NCBI GenBank assembly: GCA_964625745.1 | Contig: CAZVCJ010000226.1 | Span: forward strand, 1 to 5,971 | From: CAZVCJ01 sp964625745 | GTDB lineage: Bacteria; Chloroflexota; Anaerolineae; VGOG01 | Length of the DNA: 5,971 nt | Direction: 5' to 3' | In this document: positions 1 to 5,940 of the stretch, one piece after another | How positions within the stretch are numbered: the stretch's first letter is position 1 | How the letters are laid out: the number at the start of each line of letters is the position of its first letter | The notes under the pieces: model-generated | Seen by the model: only the letters and a program-made list of their open reading frames with translations | Database searches by the model: none | Told to the model about the DNA's origin: nothing | Program-made: the position numbers and the translations under genes

Positions 1-454
1 GCCTGAAGACATGTACTTTGAACGTTCGACCGATATGCGCTACGTCGGCCAGGAATACTCGGTAAACGTGCCAGTCGGGGACGAGATCGATTTTGAAGAG
101 ATTGACGTATCGTTCCACACTGCTCACGCCACGCGCTACGGACACTCGACGCCCGGCGCCCCGGTGGAGTTCGTGAACCTGCGGCTGGCCGCCCTGGGCC
201 GCCTGGCGAAGGGGGACGCACACTTTGAGATTGTGAAGGAAGAGGGGGACCCGGTCATCGGCACACGGGATGCCATCTTCGACGGAAAGCCCTACGAGAC
301 CCTTATCCTGTGGCGCAATCGGATTGAGAAAGGGTCGCAGTTCAGAGGTCCCCTCATCGTTGAGGAGGACAGTGCCACCACGATCGTTCCCCCTGGTTAT
401 CAGGCTCGCGTGGACGACCTTGGCAATATCATCATCGAGGTGGAGAAAGCATGA
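1..454 (+). CDS. HyuA-family hydantoinase/oxoprolinase subunit A, C-terminal fragment
   Basis: This is the last 150 or so residues of a HyuA-type subunit (N-methylhydantoinase A / 5-oxoprolinase / acetophenone carboxylase family). In such enzymes the A subunit binds ATP and works with a B subunit to open cyclic amides or to carboxylate. Family members are usually near 680-700 residues, so the ATP-binding part lies upstream of the window. The reading frame is open from base 2, so the ATG at 11 is internal and not a start. Visible family signatures are ERSTDMRYVGQEY near the start, the FHTAHATRYGHS stretch followed by a VNLR segment, and near the end GPLIVEEDSATTIVPPGY, then VDDLGNIII. The stop TGA at 452-454 overlaps the ATG of the next gene by four bases, which implies translational coupling. 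The family is clear. The substrate (hydantoin, oxoproline, lactam or ketone) cannot be told from this fragment. Confidence 0.93.
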   Translation, partial: PEDMYFERSTDMRYVGQEYSVNVPVGDEIDFEEIDVSFHTAHATRYGHSTPGAPVEFVNLRLAALGRLAKGDAHFEIVKEEGDPVIGTRDAIFDGKPYETLILWRNRIEKGSQFRGPLIVEEDSATTIVPPGYQARVDDLGNIIIEVEKA

Positions 455-2190
455 TGACAAAAGTTGACCCCATTACCACGGAGATCATTCGCAATGCCTT
501 TGTCTCCATTGCCCAGGATATGAACGCCGCGCTGTTCCGCAGCGCCTACACGCCGGTTATCTACGAGGGAAGAGACTGCGCGGTGGCCCTGCTGGACGAG
601 AATGGAGACGTTTTGGCGCAGGCCGTCGGAGTGCCGCTCTTTCTAGGCAACCTTGAGGTCTGTGTCAAGCTCACCGCCGAAATACACGGCTGGGACGCCT
701 TTCGGCCCGGTGACATTTTCTACATGAACGACGCCTACATGCAGGGCACCCACCTGAACGATGCCACTATCTTTGCCCCGATCTTCTGGCAAGGTAAACG
801 GGTGGGTTTCTCGGCCAGCCGCGCCCACTGGCTGGACGTAGGAGGAAAGGATCCGAGCCAGACGACGGATTCTTGTGAGATTTACCAGGAAGGCATGCGC
901 TGGCCTCCCACCCGCATCTATCAAAACGGCGAACCGCGCCAGGACATCATGGAAGTTTTGAGGTGCAACAGCCGTTTTGGTCACTTGCTCATCGGCGACC
1001 TTAACGCCCAGGTGGCCGCGATGCGGACCGGGGAAGCGCGGTTTCACTCCATTTTGAATCGTTTCGGCTACGAAACCGTGCTCGCGGCGCGCGACGAGAT
1101 CTTTCGCCAATCGGAGCAATTGGAACGCGAGGCAGTCGCGGCCATCCCGGATGGCACTTACACAGCCAGCGGTTTCCTCGACGACGACGGTCTCGGAAAT
1201 GGCCCCGTACCGATCAAGATACGGGTGGATGTAGCGGGTGACCGTGTGGCCGTTGACCTGGAGGGTTCATCAGCCATGACGCGCGGCCCGATCAACGCTG
1301 GCTTCGCTCAGACGATATCGGCTTGCCGCATGGCGTTCAAAATGCTCGTTTATCCCGAACGTCCAGTTGACGGTGGGACGTTCAAGACGTTTACAGTTAA
1401 AGCGCCTGAGGGCTCTCTCTTCAAAGCCCAGGAGCCCGCGCCCTGCCAGTGGTATTTCACCCCCCAGGGCCTGCTCATTGACCTGTTCATCAAGGCGTTG
1501 GCCCCTGCCATGCCGGACCAGGTTGCCGGCGCTCACTATGGGGATTCGATGGTGATTTGGTTTGATGGCACCGATCCTCGCAAAGGGAACACGCGCTTCC
1601 TGGCCCTGGAAGCGAATCCTGGCGGCTGGGGCGCATTCAGCACAGGCGATGGCCAGGACGCTTTGATCAACGTGGTCAATGGTCCCTTCAAAGACTTTCC
1701 CGTCGAAGTGTACGAGAACAAATACCCCATCATGATCCGCGAGTATGGAATCCGTCCCGACACGGGTGGCCCTGGCCGCTATCGTGGCGGATGTGGTATT
1801 TACCGAATATACGAGATGGAAGCGCCGGCTTCGCTCTTTCTCTGGTTCGAGCGATCCGTCACACCGGCGTGGGGACTCTTTGGCGGAAAAGATGCTGTCG
1901 GCCCCGATGCGGTCGTCAACCCAGGTCGTCAAGACGAGCGGCATAAGCTCAAGGTCAACAGCCTGCCCATGAAGGTGGGAGATGTAGTCAGGCATCACAC
2001 CGGTGGAGGTGGTGGATACGGCCATCCCTGGGAACGTGACCCTCGCTTAGTGAGGGAGGACGTGATGGACGGTTATGTGACCCGGGAGGGGGCCGAGCGC
2101 GACTACGGGGTGGTCCTGAAGGAAGACCTGTCCGTAGACGAGAAGGCCACCCGGAAGCGACAGAAAGCCATGCAGAAGAGAGTTGCTTGA
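451..2190 (+). CDS. HyuB-family hydantoinase/oxoprolinase subunit B
   Basis: Complete 579-residue B subunit (hydantoinase B/oxoprolinase family), of normal length for a free-standing bacterial HyuB. It should form a cytoplasmic complex with the HyuA product upstream and catalyse ATP-dependent hydrolysis or carboxylation of a cyclic amide or related compound. The N-terminus has the typical VDPITTEIIRNAF start (residues 5-17) and SAYTPVIYEGRDCA (31-44). NDAYMQGTHLNDA at 93-105 and RAHWLDVGG at 124-132 hold a conserved His and Asp that probably bind metal (H126, D129), by analogy with acetone carboxylase-type relatives. A glycine-rich TGGGGGYGHP motif lies at 517-526, followed by the usual tail ending in DYGVVL and basic residues. 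Family members often have Asp where H525 stands. The start at 451 is backed by a GAGGTGGAG SD at 437-445; a second ATG follows directly at 454. The substrate is not determined. Confidence 0.95.
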   Translation: MMTKVDPITTEIIRNAFVSIAQDMNAALFRSAYTPVIYEGRDCAVALLDENGDVLAQAVGVPLFLGNLEVCVKLTAEIHGWDAFRPGDIFYMNDAYMQGTHLNDATIFAPIFWQGKRVGFSASRAHWLDVGGKDPSQTTDSCEIYQEGMRWPPTRIYQNGEPRQDIMEVLRCNSRFGHLLIGDLNAQVAAMRTGEARFHSILNRFGYETVLAARDEIFRQSEQLEREAVAAIPDGTYTASGFLDDDGLGNGPVPIKIRVDVAGDRVAVDLEGSSAMTRGPINAGFAQTISACRMAFKMLVYPERPVDGGTFKTFTVKAPEGSLFKAQEPAPCQWYFTPQGLLIDLFIKALAPAMPDQVAGAHYGDSMVIWFDGTDPRKGNTRFLALEANPGGWGAFSTGDGQDALINVVNGPFKDFPVEVYENKYPIMIREYGIRPDTGGPGRYRGGCGIYRIYEMEAPASLFLWFERSVTPAWGLFGGKDAVGPDAVVNPGRQDERHKLKVNSLPMKVGDVVRHHTGGGGGYGHPWERDPRLVREDVMDGYVTREGAERDYGVVLKEDLSVDEKATRKRQKAMQKRVA

Positions 2191-2220
2191 ATTCCTATCG
2201 CCTCGCTTCCTTGATCATTC

Positions 2221-2226
2221 AGGAGG
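2221..2226 (+). promoter_or_regulatory. Ribosome binding site of the 192-residue unknown gene
   Basis: A perfect AGGAGG lies three bases before the ATG at 2230. The spacing is short but the match is strong. It is the main support that this unrecognised frame is translated. The 39-base gap after hyuB (2191-2229) shows no terminator hairpin, so read-through from hyuB is likely. Confidence 0.7.
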
Positions 2227-2229
2227 AAT

Positions 2230-2808
2230 ATGGCAGCCATCGAGTACAGGACGCTGGTCATGGCCGGCCCGATGCGCTGGGTCGTGCTGACTACGGATAG
2301 ACAGGTCACCACCCTGGCCTGGTTCGTCAAGGTGCGCTACACTGTTCATGGTGGCGGTAACGTGCTCTTCGCCCGCAGCGACCTGCAGGGCAATGGGCGC
2401 GACGATGTCTTCGCTGTGTTCAGCGACAACCTGGCCATGGCGGCGCACCTGCGAGATGACGTCTTCAGCTACACCGTCTTTGCTGGCGTTCCTGGTCAGA
2501 TCCCACCGGCTCCCATCGTGGAGGCGGCCTTTGAGAGCCAGAACGATTTCCCAAACCGCATCGTCGAATCCATGAGGGCCGTGGATGGTACAACCCTCAT
2601 CCTCTCCCTTCATGGCTTCGGCCCACCGAAAGCCTACGTGCGAGAGGTCAACGAGCGTGTGACCGAAGTAGGAGCCTTCGCCGTGCCGACTGACTTCTCG
2701 TTGGAGATCAACGGCGCCGTGCCCGTCGGTCAGCCAGAGACGGGTCCTCTGGCTGAAGCGCCGCCAGTGGGGGCCGATTTGCAGAATCTGTGGTACGAAT
2801 CGAGATGA
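2230..2808 (+). CDS. Hypothetical protein, 192 residues, C-terminus made of a dispersed repeat
   Basis: I do not recognise this family. The frame is open for 192 codons, begins directly after a perfect AGGAGG, and sits on the same strand as its neighbours between hyuB (39 bases upstream) and the DUF1177 gene (36 bases downstream), so it is probably real. The product has no obvious signal peptide or membrane segment and no clear metal or nucleotide motif. It looks like a soluble mixed alpha/beta protein with hydrophobic strands (WVVLTT, NVLFARSD, DVFAVFSDN, TTLILSLHGFG). Residues from about 172 to the end are encoded by repeat copy A, whose near-identical twin lies outside any recognised gene at 4473-4533. 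The last 21 or so residues may therefore be a late addition, with the ancestral C-terminus lost or replaced. Placement suggests a role with the hydantoinase-like enzyme or with DUF1177/AroM, but no function can be given. Confidence 0.75.
   Translation: MAAIEYRTLVMAGPMRWVVLTTDRQVTTLAWFVKVRYTVHGGGNVLFARSDLQGNGRDDVFAVFSDNLAMAAHLRDDVFSYTVFAGVPGQIPPAPIVEAAFESQNDFPNRIVESMRAVDGTTLILSLHGFGPPKAYVREVNERVTEVGAFAVPTDFSLEINGAVPVGQPETGPLAEAPPVGADLQNLWYESR
2745..2805 (+). repeat. Dispersed gene-end repeat, copy A
   Basis: This 61-base segment matches copy B (4473-4533) at 58 positions; the differences are at 2748, 2754 and 2779. Weaker similarity reaches back to about 2736, and identity stops sharply after 2805. 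The copy encodes the C-terminal residues of the 192-residue protein (PLAEAPPVGADLQNLWYESR) and supplies only the bases up to the first base of its TGA. It contains a small inverted repeat, CTGGC (2749-2753) with GCCAG (2763-2767), which copy B keeps. The core starting CAGTGGGGGCC recurs in copy C. Confidence 0.9.
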
Positions 2809-2844
2809 TGCCACACTTATGTGTTTCTGTCGTGGGGGGTGGAC

Positions 2845-3783
2845 ATGGCCTTGAAACAGGTCATTGAGGTGTACGAATTGCTGGACAGTGCCACGGTCAG
2901 CGGGGAGACGGTGGCCGATGTGCTTCTGGAGCGCGGGCTGCAAGTCGAAATGATCCCGGTGCAAGGTGAGCAGGGGGGTACCGATTTTGTCCGCACCCTG
3001 ATACCTGGTACTGCGGGCAAGAAGGCTGGCGGGCAGGCTCCCACGCTGGGGATCATCGGTCGGCTGGGCGGCATCGGGGCCAGGCCGGCGGCCATCGGCC
3101 TGGTATCCGATGCCGACGGAGCGATCACGGCCATCGCCTGCGCTCTCAAGCTGGCAGACATGGCTAACGCTGGCGACCGACTTCCTGGAGACGTCATCGT
3201 CGCCACTCACGTCTGTCCGAATGCTCCCGTCATTCCCCATGACCCCGTGCCCTTCATGGGTTCGCCGGTGGACATGGCCACCATGAACCAGCACGAGGTC
3301 CACCCCGAGATGGACGCCATCCTGTCGGTGGATACCACCCGAGGCAACTGGGTGATCAATCGGCGGGGCTTCGCCATCTCGCCCACGGTGAAAGAGGGCT
3401 ACATCCTCAAGGTCAGCTCCGACCTGCTGCGCATCATGTCCGTCGTGACCGGCCAGGCGCCGGCGGTGTTCCCCATTACGACCCAGGACGTCATCCCCTA
3501 CGGCCACGGGATTGACCATCTCAACAGCATCATGCAGCCGGCCACGGCCACGGATGCCCCGGTGGTGGGCGTGGCTCTGACGGCCGAGACGGTGGTGCCC
3601 GGCTGCGCTTCTGGGGCCAGCCAGGTCATGGACATCGAGATGGCAGTGCGCTTCTGCCTGGAGGTGGCCAAGGCCTTCGGGCAGGGCAAGTGTGCCTTTT
3701 ACGATGCTGAGGAATTTGAGCGGCTGGTGGCTCTGTATGGCTCGATGAAGCATTTGCAGACTTTGGGGAAAGGGGAGGAATGA
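2845..3783 (+). CDS. DUF1177-family protein
   Basis: A 312-residue member of the DUF1177 family, whose biochemical role is not known to me. I chose the ATG at 2845 because the protein then begins MALKQVIEVYELLDS, the usual family N-terminus, with a G-rich SD-like GGGGGGTGG at 2834-2842. A GTG at 2821 would add eight residues but has no SD. Conserved-looking stretches, numbered from 2845, are SDADG (88-92) before a helix, THVCPNAPVIPH (121-132), SVDTTRGN (161-168), YGHGIDHLNS (219-228) and PGCASGASQVMDIEMA (252-267). The order Asp-Gly-helix, a LPGDVIV strand, then a late VMDIEMAVRF helix recalls M42/M20 metallopeptidases; this is my inference. The stop overlaps the AroM start by four bases. 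DUF1177 and AroM genes recur side by side in bacteria, so they probably act together. Confidence 0.88.
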   Translation: MALKQVIEVYELLDSATVSGETVADVLLERGLQVEMIPVQGEQGGTDFVRTLIPGTAGKKAGGQAPTLGIIGRLGGIGARPAAIGLVSDADGAITAIACALKLADMANAGDRLPGDVIVATHVCPNAPVIPHDPVPFMGSPVDMATMNQHEVHPEMDAILSVDTTRGNWVINRRGFAISPTVKEGYILKVSSDLLRIMSVVTGQAPAVFPITTQDVIPYGHGIDHLNSIMQPATATDAPVVGVALTAETVVPGCASGASQVMDIEMAVRFCLEVAKAFGQGKCAFYDAEEFERLVALYGSMKHLQTLGKGEE

Positions 3784-4463
3784 TGCCTGGCTCCCGAAAG
3801 CGTCTGTTGGGCCTGGTGACCATTGGCCAATCGCCCCGAGACGACATCATGGCCCAGATGTTGCCGCTTCTGCCGGCTGGCCTGGACATCCGGCAGGTGG
3901 GTGCGCTGGATGGCCTGACTCACGAACAGATTGCTGAACTGGCCCCTGGTCCGCAGGACTACGTCCTCCACACCCGATTGCGGGATGGATCGGCGGTCAC
4001 CGTAGGCCGGGAACGGATAAAGTCGCTGTTGCAGGCCTGCCTGAAGCAACTGGAGGACGGAGGAGCCAATCCCATCGTGCTGTTGTGCACTGGGGAGTTC
4101 CCTGAGCTGCGGAGCGATGCGCTGCTGATCGAGCCGGATCGGTTGCTGGTCAGCGTGGTTGGTGGACTGAGACCACGGCGAGCGGGCGTGCTCGTGCCGT
4201 TGCCCTCGCAGATAGAACCCGCGGCCGAGAAATGGAGGGTACTGGAAGCCGAGGTAGTGTTCGTGGCCGCATCGCCCTATGGGGAACAGACCGAGCTCAC
4301 CCGGGCGGCGGAGGAGTTGGGCGGGCGCTCCCTGGACCTGGTGGTCATGGATTGCATGGGCTACACGTTGGCCCACAGACGGGTGGTGGTGCAGGCGACC
4401 GGCAGGCCAGTTATCCTGGCTTCCACGGTGGTGGCACGGATAGTCGGGGAATTGATGGAGTAG
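3780..4463 (+). CDS. aroM: AroM-family protein
   Basis: A 227-residue protein of the AroM family, close to the 225 residues of Escherichia coli AroM. The E. coli gene is regulated with aroL but its own role is unresolved, so the aroM symbol marks the family and not a shikimate function. Family signatures are LGLVTIGQSPR (residues 10-20), VGALDGL (40-46) and the paired cysteine motifs LLCTGEF (C103) and MDCMGY (C192). Two cysteines about 90 residues apart, each after a hydrophobic strand, match the catalytic layout of Asp/Glu/hydantoin racemases. Racemase activity is therefore a reasonable guess and would suit a neighbouring hydantoinase. The start at 3780 overlaps the DUF1177 stop (ATGA). A GGGGAGG SD at 3772-3778 sits only one base before this ATG and four before the ATG at 3783, so the second Met may be the real start. 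Confidence 0.9.
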   Translation: MMPGSRKRLLGLVTIGQSPRDDIMAQMLPLLPAGLDIRQVGALDGLTHEQIAELAPGPQDYVLHTRLRDGSAVTVGRERIKSLLQACLKQLEDGGANPIVLLCTGEFPELRSDALLIEPDRLLVSVVGGLRPRRAGVLVPLPSQIEPAAEKWRVLEAEVVFVAASPYGEQTELTRAAEELGGRSLDLVVMDCMGYTLAHRRVVVQATGRPVILASTVVARIVGELME

Positions 4464-4465
4464 AG

Positions 4466-4636
4466 ATGCGGATCCCCTGGCCGAAGCGCCGCCAGTGGGG
4501 GCCGATGTGCAGAATCTGTGGTACGAATCGAGAAGTTAGGGCTCGTACTAAAGGACAACCTCTCGCTTGGTGCCTGGCGAGAAATCATCCCGAGCCTTTG
4601 GAACAGATCATACATACTTTCAGGGAGGTGTACTGA
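4466..4636 (+). CDS. Possible small ORF of 56 codons with a CxxC pair
   Basis: An ATG at 4466 follows GGAG (4457-4460) at five bases, and the frame runs to a TGA at 4634-4636 that abuts the amidohydrolase ATG. The product would be small and basic, beginning MRIPWPKRRQWGP, with CRIC at residues 15-18, a further Cys at 36 and His at 41 and 50, so a small zinc site is conceivable. Its first part is encoded by repeat copy B. The three differences between copies A and B all change the amino acid in this frame but are mostly silent in another frame, which argues against this being the selected frame. It may be a translated leader, a chance ORF or a real small protein. I recognise no family. Confidence 0.25.
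   Translation: MRIPWPKRRQWGPMCRICGTNREVRARTKGQPLAWCLARNHPEPLEQIIHTFREVY
4473..4533 (+). repeat. Dispersed gene-end repeat, copy B
   Basis: This copy is 58/61 identical to copy A and begins about ten bases after the AroM stop codon; patchy similarity reaches back to 4464, directly after the stop. In the frame used by copy A it would read PLAEAPPVGADVQNLWYESR, then Ser and a TAG at 4537-4539. That frame is closed upstream by a TGA at 4453-4455 and has no ATG, so here the segment is not an obvious gene part. Two of the three differences from copy A are silent in this frame. Confidence 0.9.
4622..4630 (+). promoter_or_regulatory. Ribosome binding site of the amidohydrolase gene
   Basis: AGGGAGGTG lies six bases before the ATG at 4637, a strong SD at good spacing. 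It fixes the amidohydrolase start and would let this gene be translated independently of the AroM gene. Confidence 0.8.
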
Positions 4637-5902
4637 ATGGCTTACCTGCTTATTCGCAACGGCACTTTGATTGACGGCAACGGTGGCCCACCGCTGGCCA
4701 ATGGAGCCGTGCTGATCGAGGACAACTGCATCCGTGCCGTCGGTGCTCTGGATGCCCTTTCTCTGCCCGATGCCGACATCGCAGAGGTTGATGCTCAGGG
4801 TGGCTTTGTCCTGCCTGGCTTCATTGACACCCATGTGCATATCATGATGGAGGGCATGGACATTGAGAAGATCATGGCCACCCCGTTCTCGCTCAACTTT
4901 TACAAGGCCATCGAGTATCTGCGTCGCACCATTGAAGCCGGTGTGACCAGTGTGCGCGATGCCGGTGGCGCCGATCTTGGCGTCAAGCAGGCAGTGGAGC
5001 AGGGACTGGTGCCAGGGCCGCGCATGCAGATCAGCGTCACCAGTCTCTCTATCACCGGCGGCCATGGCGATGGCTGGATGCCCTCCGGCATTGAGTTCCA
5101 TTTGTTCCCCGAGTATCCTGGCATGCCTGATGGCCTCTGTGACGGCGCGGAGGAGGTGTATAAGAAGGTGCGAGAAGTGCTGCGGGCCGGAGCGGAAGTG
5201 ATCAAAGTCCACGTCACCGGCGGCGTTGCCAGCCCTACCGATCATCCAGATTTCACCCAGTTTGCGCCGGAGGAACTGGCGGTGATCGTGCGGGAGGGGG
5301 CCTACCGCCGGGGGGTGAAGGTGATGGCCCACGCCGAGGGGGCCGGGGGCATCAAGAATGCCGTGCGGGCCGGCGTTCACTCCATTGAGCACGGCATCTA
5401 TCTGGATGACGAGGCCATCGAACTGATGTTGGAGCACGGCACGTTCCTGGTTCCCACCCTGTTGGCGCCCGTGGCCATCATGGAGGCAGCTTCAGCCCCC
5501 GACAGCGCGCTCAAATGGCCCGAATACGCTATCCGCAAGGCCGGGGAGGTCGTTGAGGATCACCGCGAGAACATCGCCAAAGCCTACGAGGCTGGCGTCC
5601 GGATCGCCATGGGCACGGATACGGCCGTCAGTCCCCACGGCACCAACCTGCGGGAACTGGGCCTGATGTGCGGTATCGGCATGACGCCGATGGAGGCAAT
5701 CATGGCTGCGACGAAGGTCGCCGCCGAGTGCATGGGCTGGCAAGATCGGGTGGGCACTGTGGAACCGGGGAAGCTGGCTGACATCGTCGTCTGCAAGTCG
5801 GATCCTCTGGCCGACATTCGGTCCCTGGAGAACGTGGACAATATCTTGATCGTGATGAAGGATGGCCAGATTATCAAGGACCGACGCGACGTGTGCTGCT
5901 GA
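4637..5902 (+). CDS. Metal-dependent amidohydrolase, prolidase/imidazolonepropionase-like
   Basis: Complete 421-residue member of the amidohydrolase superfamily, in the branch that includes Xaa-Pro dipeptidase-like and imidazolonepropionase-like enzymes. It probably hydrolyses a C-N bond in an N-acyl or dipeptide-like amino-acid derivative in the cytoplasm. The N-terminal beta-sandwich part (LLIRNGTLIDGNGG, residues 4-17) leads into the barrel at VLPGFIDTHVHIM, with the metal-binding HxH at H66 and H68. GGHGDGW at 141-147 is typical of the branch. K190 in EVIKVHVTGG is the likely carboxylated bridging lysine. H232 (VMAHAEG), H252 (HSIEHG) and D328 (AMGTDT) complete a two-metal site, so all expected ligands are present. 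The C-terminus has the usual TVEPGKLADIVV return to the sandwich. The exact substrate is not predictable; prolidase, N-acyl-amino-acid hydrolase and imidazolonepropionase-like roles all remain open. Confidence 0.93.
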   Translation: MAYLLIRNGTLIDGNGGPPLANGAVLIEDNCIRAVGALDALSLPDADIAEVDAQGGFVLPGFIDTHVHIMMEGMDIEKIMATPFSLNFYKAIEYLRRTIEAGVTSVRDAGGADLGVKQAVEQGLVPGPRMQISVTSLSITGGHGDGWMPSGIEFHLFPEYPGMPDGLCDGAEEVYKKVREVLRAGAEVIKVHVTGGVASPTDHPDFTQFAPEELAVIVREGAYRRGVKVMAHAEGAGGIKNAVRAGVHSIEHGIYLDDEAIELMLEHGTFLVPTLLAPVAIMEAASAPDSALKWPEYAIRKAGEVVEDHRENIAKAYEAGVRIAMGTDTAVSPHGTNLRELGLMCGIGMTPMEAIMAATKVAAECMGWQDRVGTVEPGKLADIVVCKSDPLADIRSLENVDNILIVMKDGQIIKDRRDVCC

Positions 5903-5913
5903 GGTGGGCGGCT

Positions 5914-5940
5914 CAGTGGGGGCCGACGCGCAGGGTTTGT
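5914..5940 (+). repeat. Dispersed gene-end repeat, diverged copy C
   Basis: Starting 11 bases after the amidohydrolase stop, this 27-base core matches copy B at 22 positions and copy A at 21. The first 13 bases (CAGTGGGGGCCGA) are identical in all three. In the frame used by copy A it reads VGADAQGL, against VGADLQNL (A) and VGADVQNL (B). The bases before it resemble copies A and B only if gaps are allowed. The following tail (5941-5971) is AT-richer, contains a weak GTTA/TAAC inverted repeat (5939-5942 with 5948-5951), and shows no gene. Confidence 0.65.

Larger units (their letters stand above)
4464..4636 (+). other. Leader region between the AroM gene and the amidohydrolase gene
   Basis: This 173-base gap is the longest in the window. 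It holds repeat copy B, a possible 56-codon ORF and several inverted repeats. GTACGA (4521-4526) can pair with TCGTAC (4543-4548). GGCTCG (4540-4545) can pair with CGAGCC (4591-4596), enclosing TCTCGC (4561-4566) with GCGAGA (4577-4582). The first two pairings share bases 4543-4545, so they exclude one another. Six-base pairings of this sort are expected a few times by chance in this length, so a regulatory RNA is only a possibility. I saw no match to a riboswitch class I know, no T-rich terminator and no convincing promoter. Confidence 0.35.

Noticed and set aside
2191..2229. Terminator after hyuB
   Set aside because: No stem followed by a T run is present in the 39-base gap.
2215..3753. Long open frame on the minus strand (512 codons) opposite the unknown gene and DUF1177
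   Set aside because: It lies antisense to well-supported genes, its product is rich in His, Arg and Gly with no family signature, and it is the usual shadow of GC-rich coding sequence.
4533..4545. GTTAGGG after repeat copy B as an integron attC-type core site
   Set aside because: It fits GTTRRRY only in part, no matching inverse core or paired arms were seen, and copies A and C lack it. Overlapping start/stop pairs also speak against gene cassettes.
4598..4618. TTGGAA and CATACT as promoter boxes before the amidohydrolase
   Set aside because: The spacing is about 9 bases and both boxes match poorly, so no sigma-70-type promoter can be supported.
4232..4636. Extended plus-strand frame of 134 codons running from inside the AroM gene into the leader
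   Set aside because: The part before 4464 overlaps AroM in another frame and is Gly/Arg-rich shadow sequence. Only the part from the ATG at 4466 has its own SD, and it is listed separately.
4361..5437. Minus-strand open frame of 358 codons opposite the amidohydrolase
   Set aside because: The plus strand encodes a complete amidohydrolase with all metal ligands; the antisense frame shows no recognisable motif.
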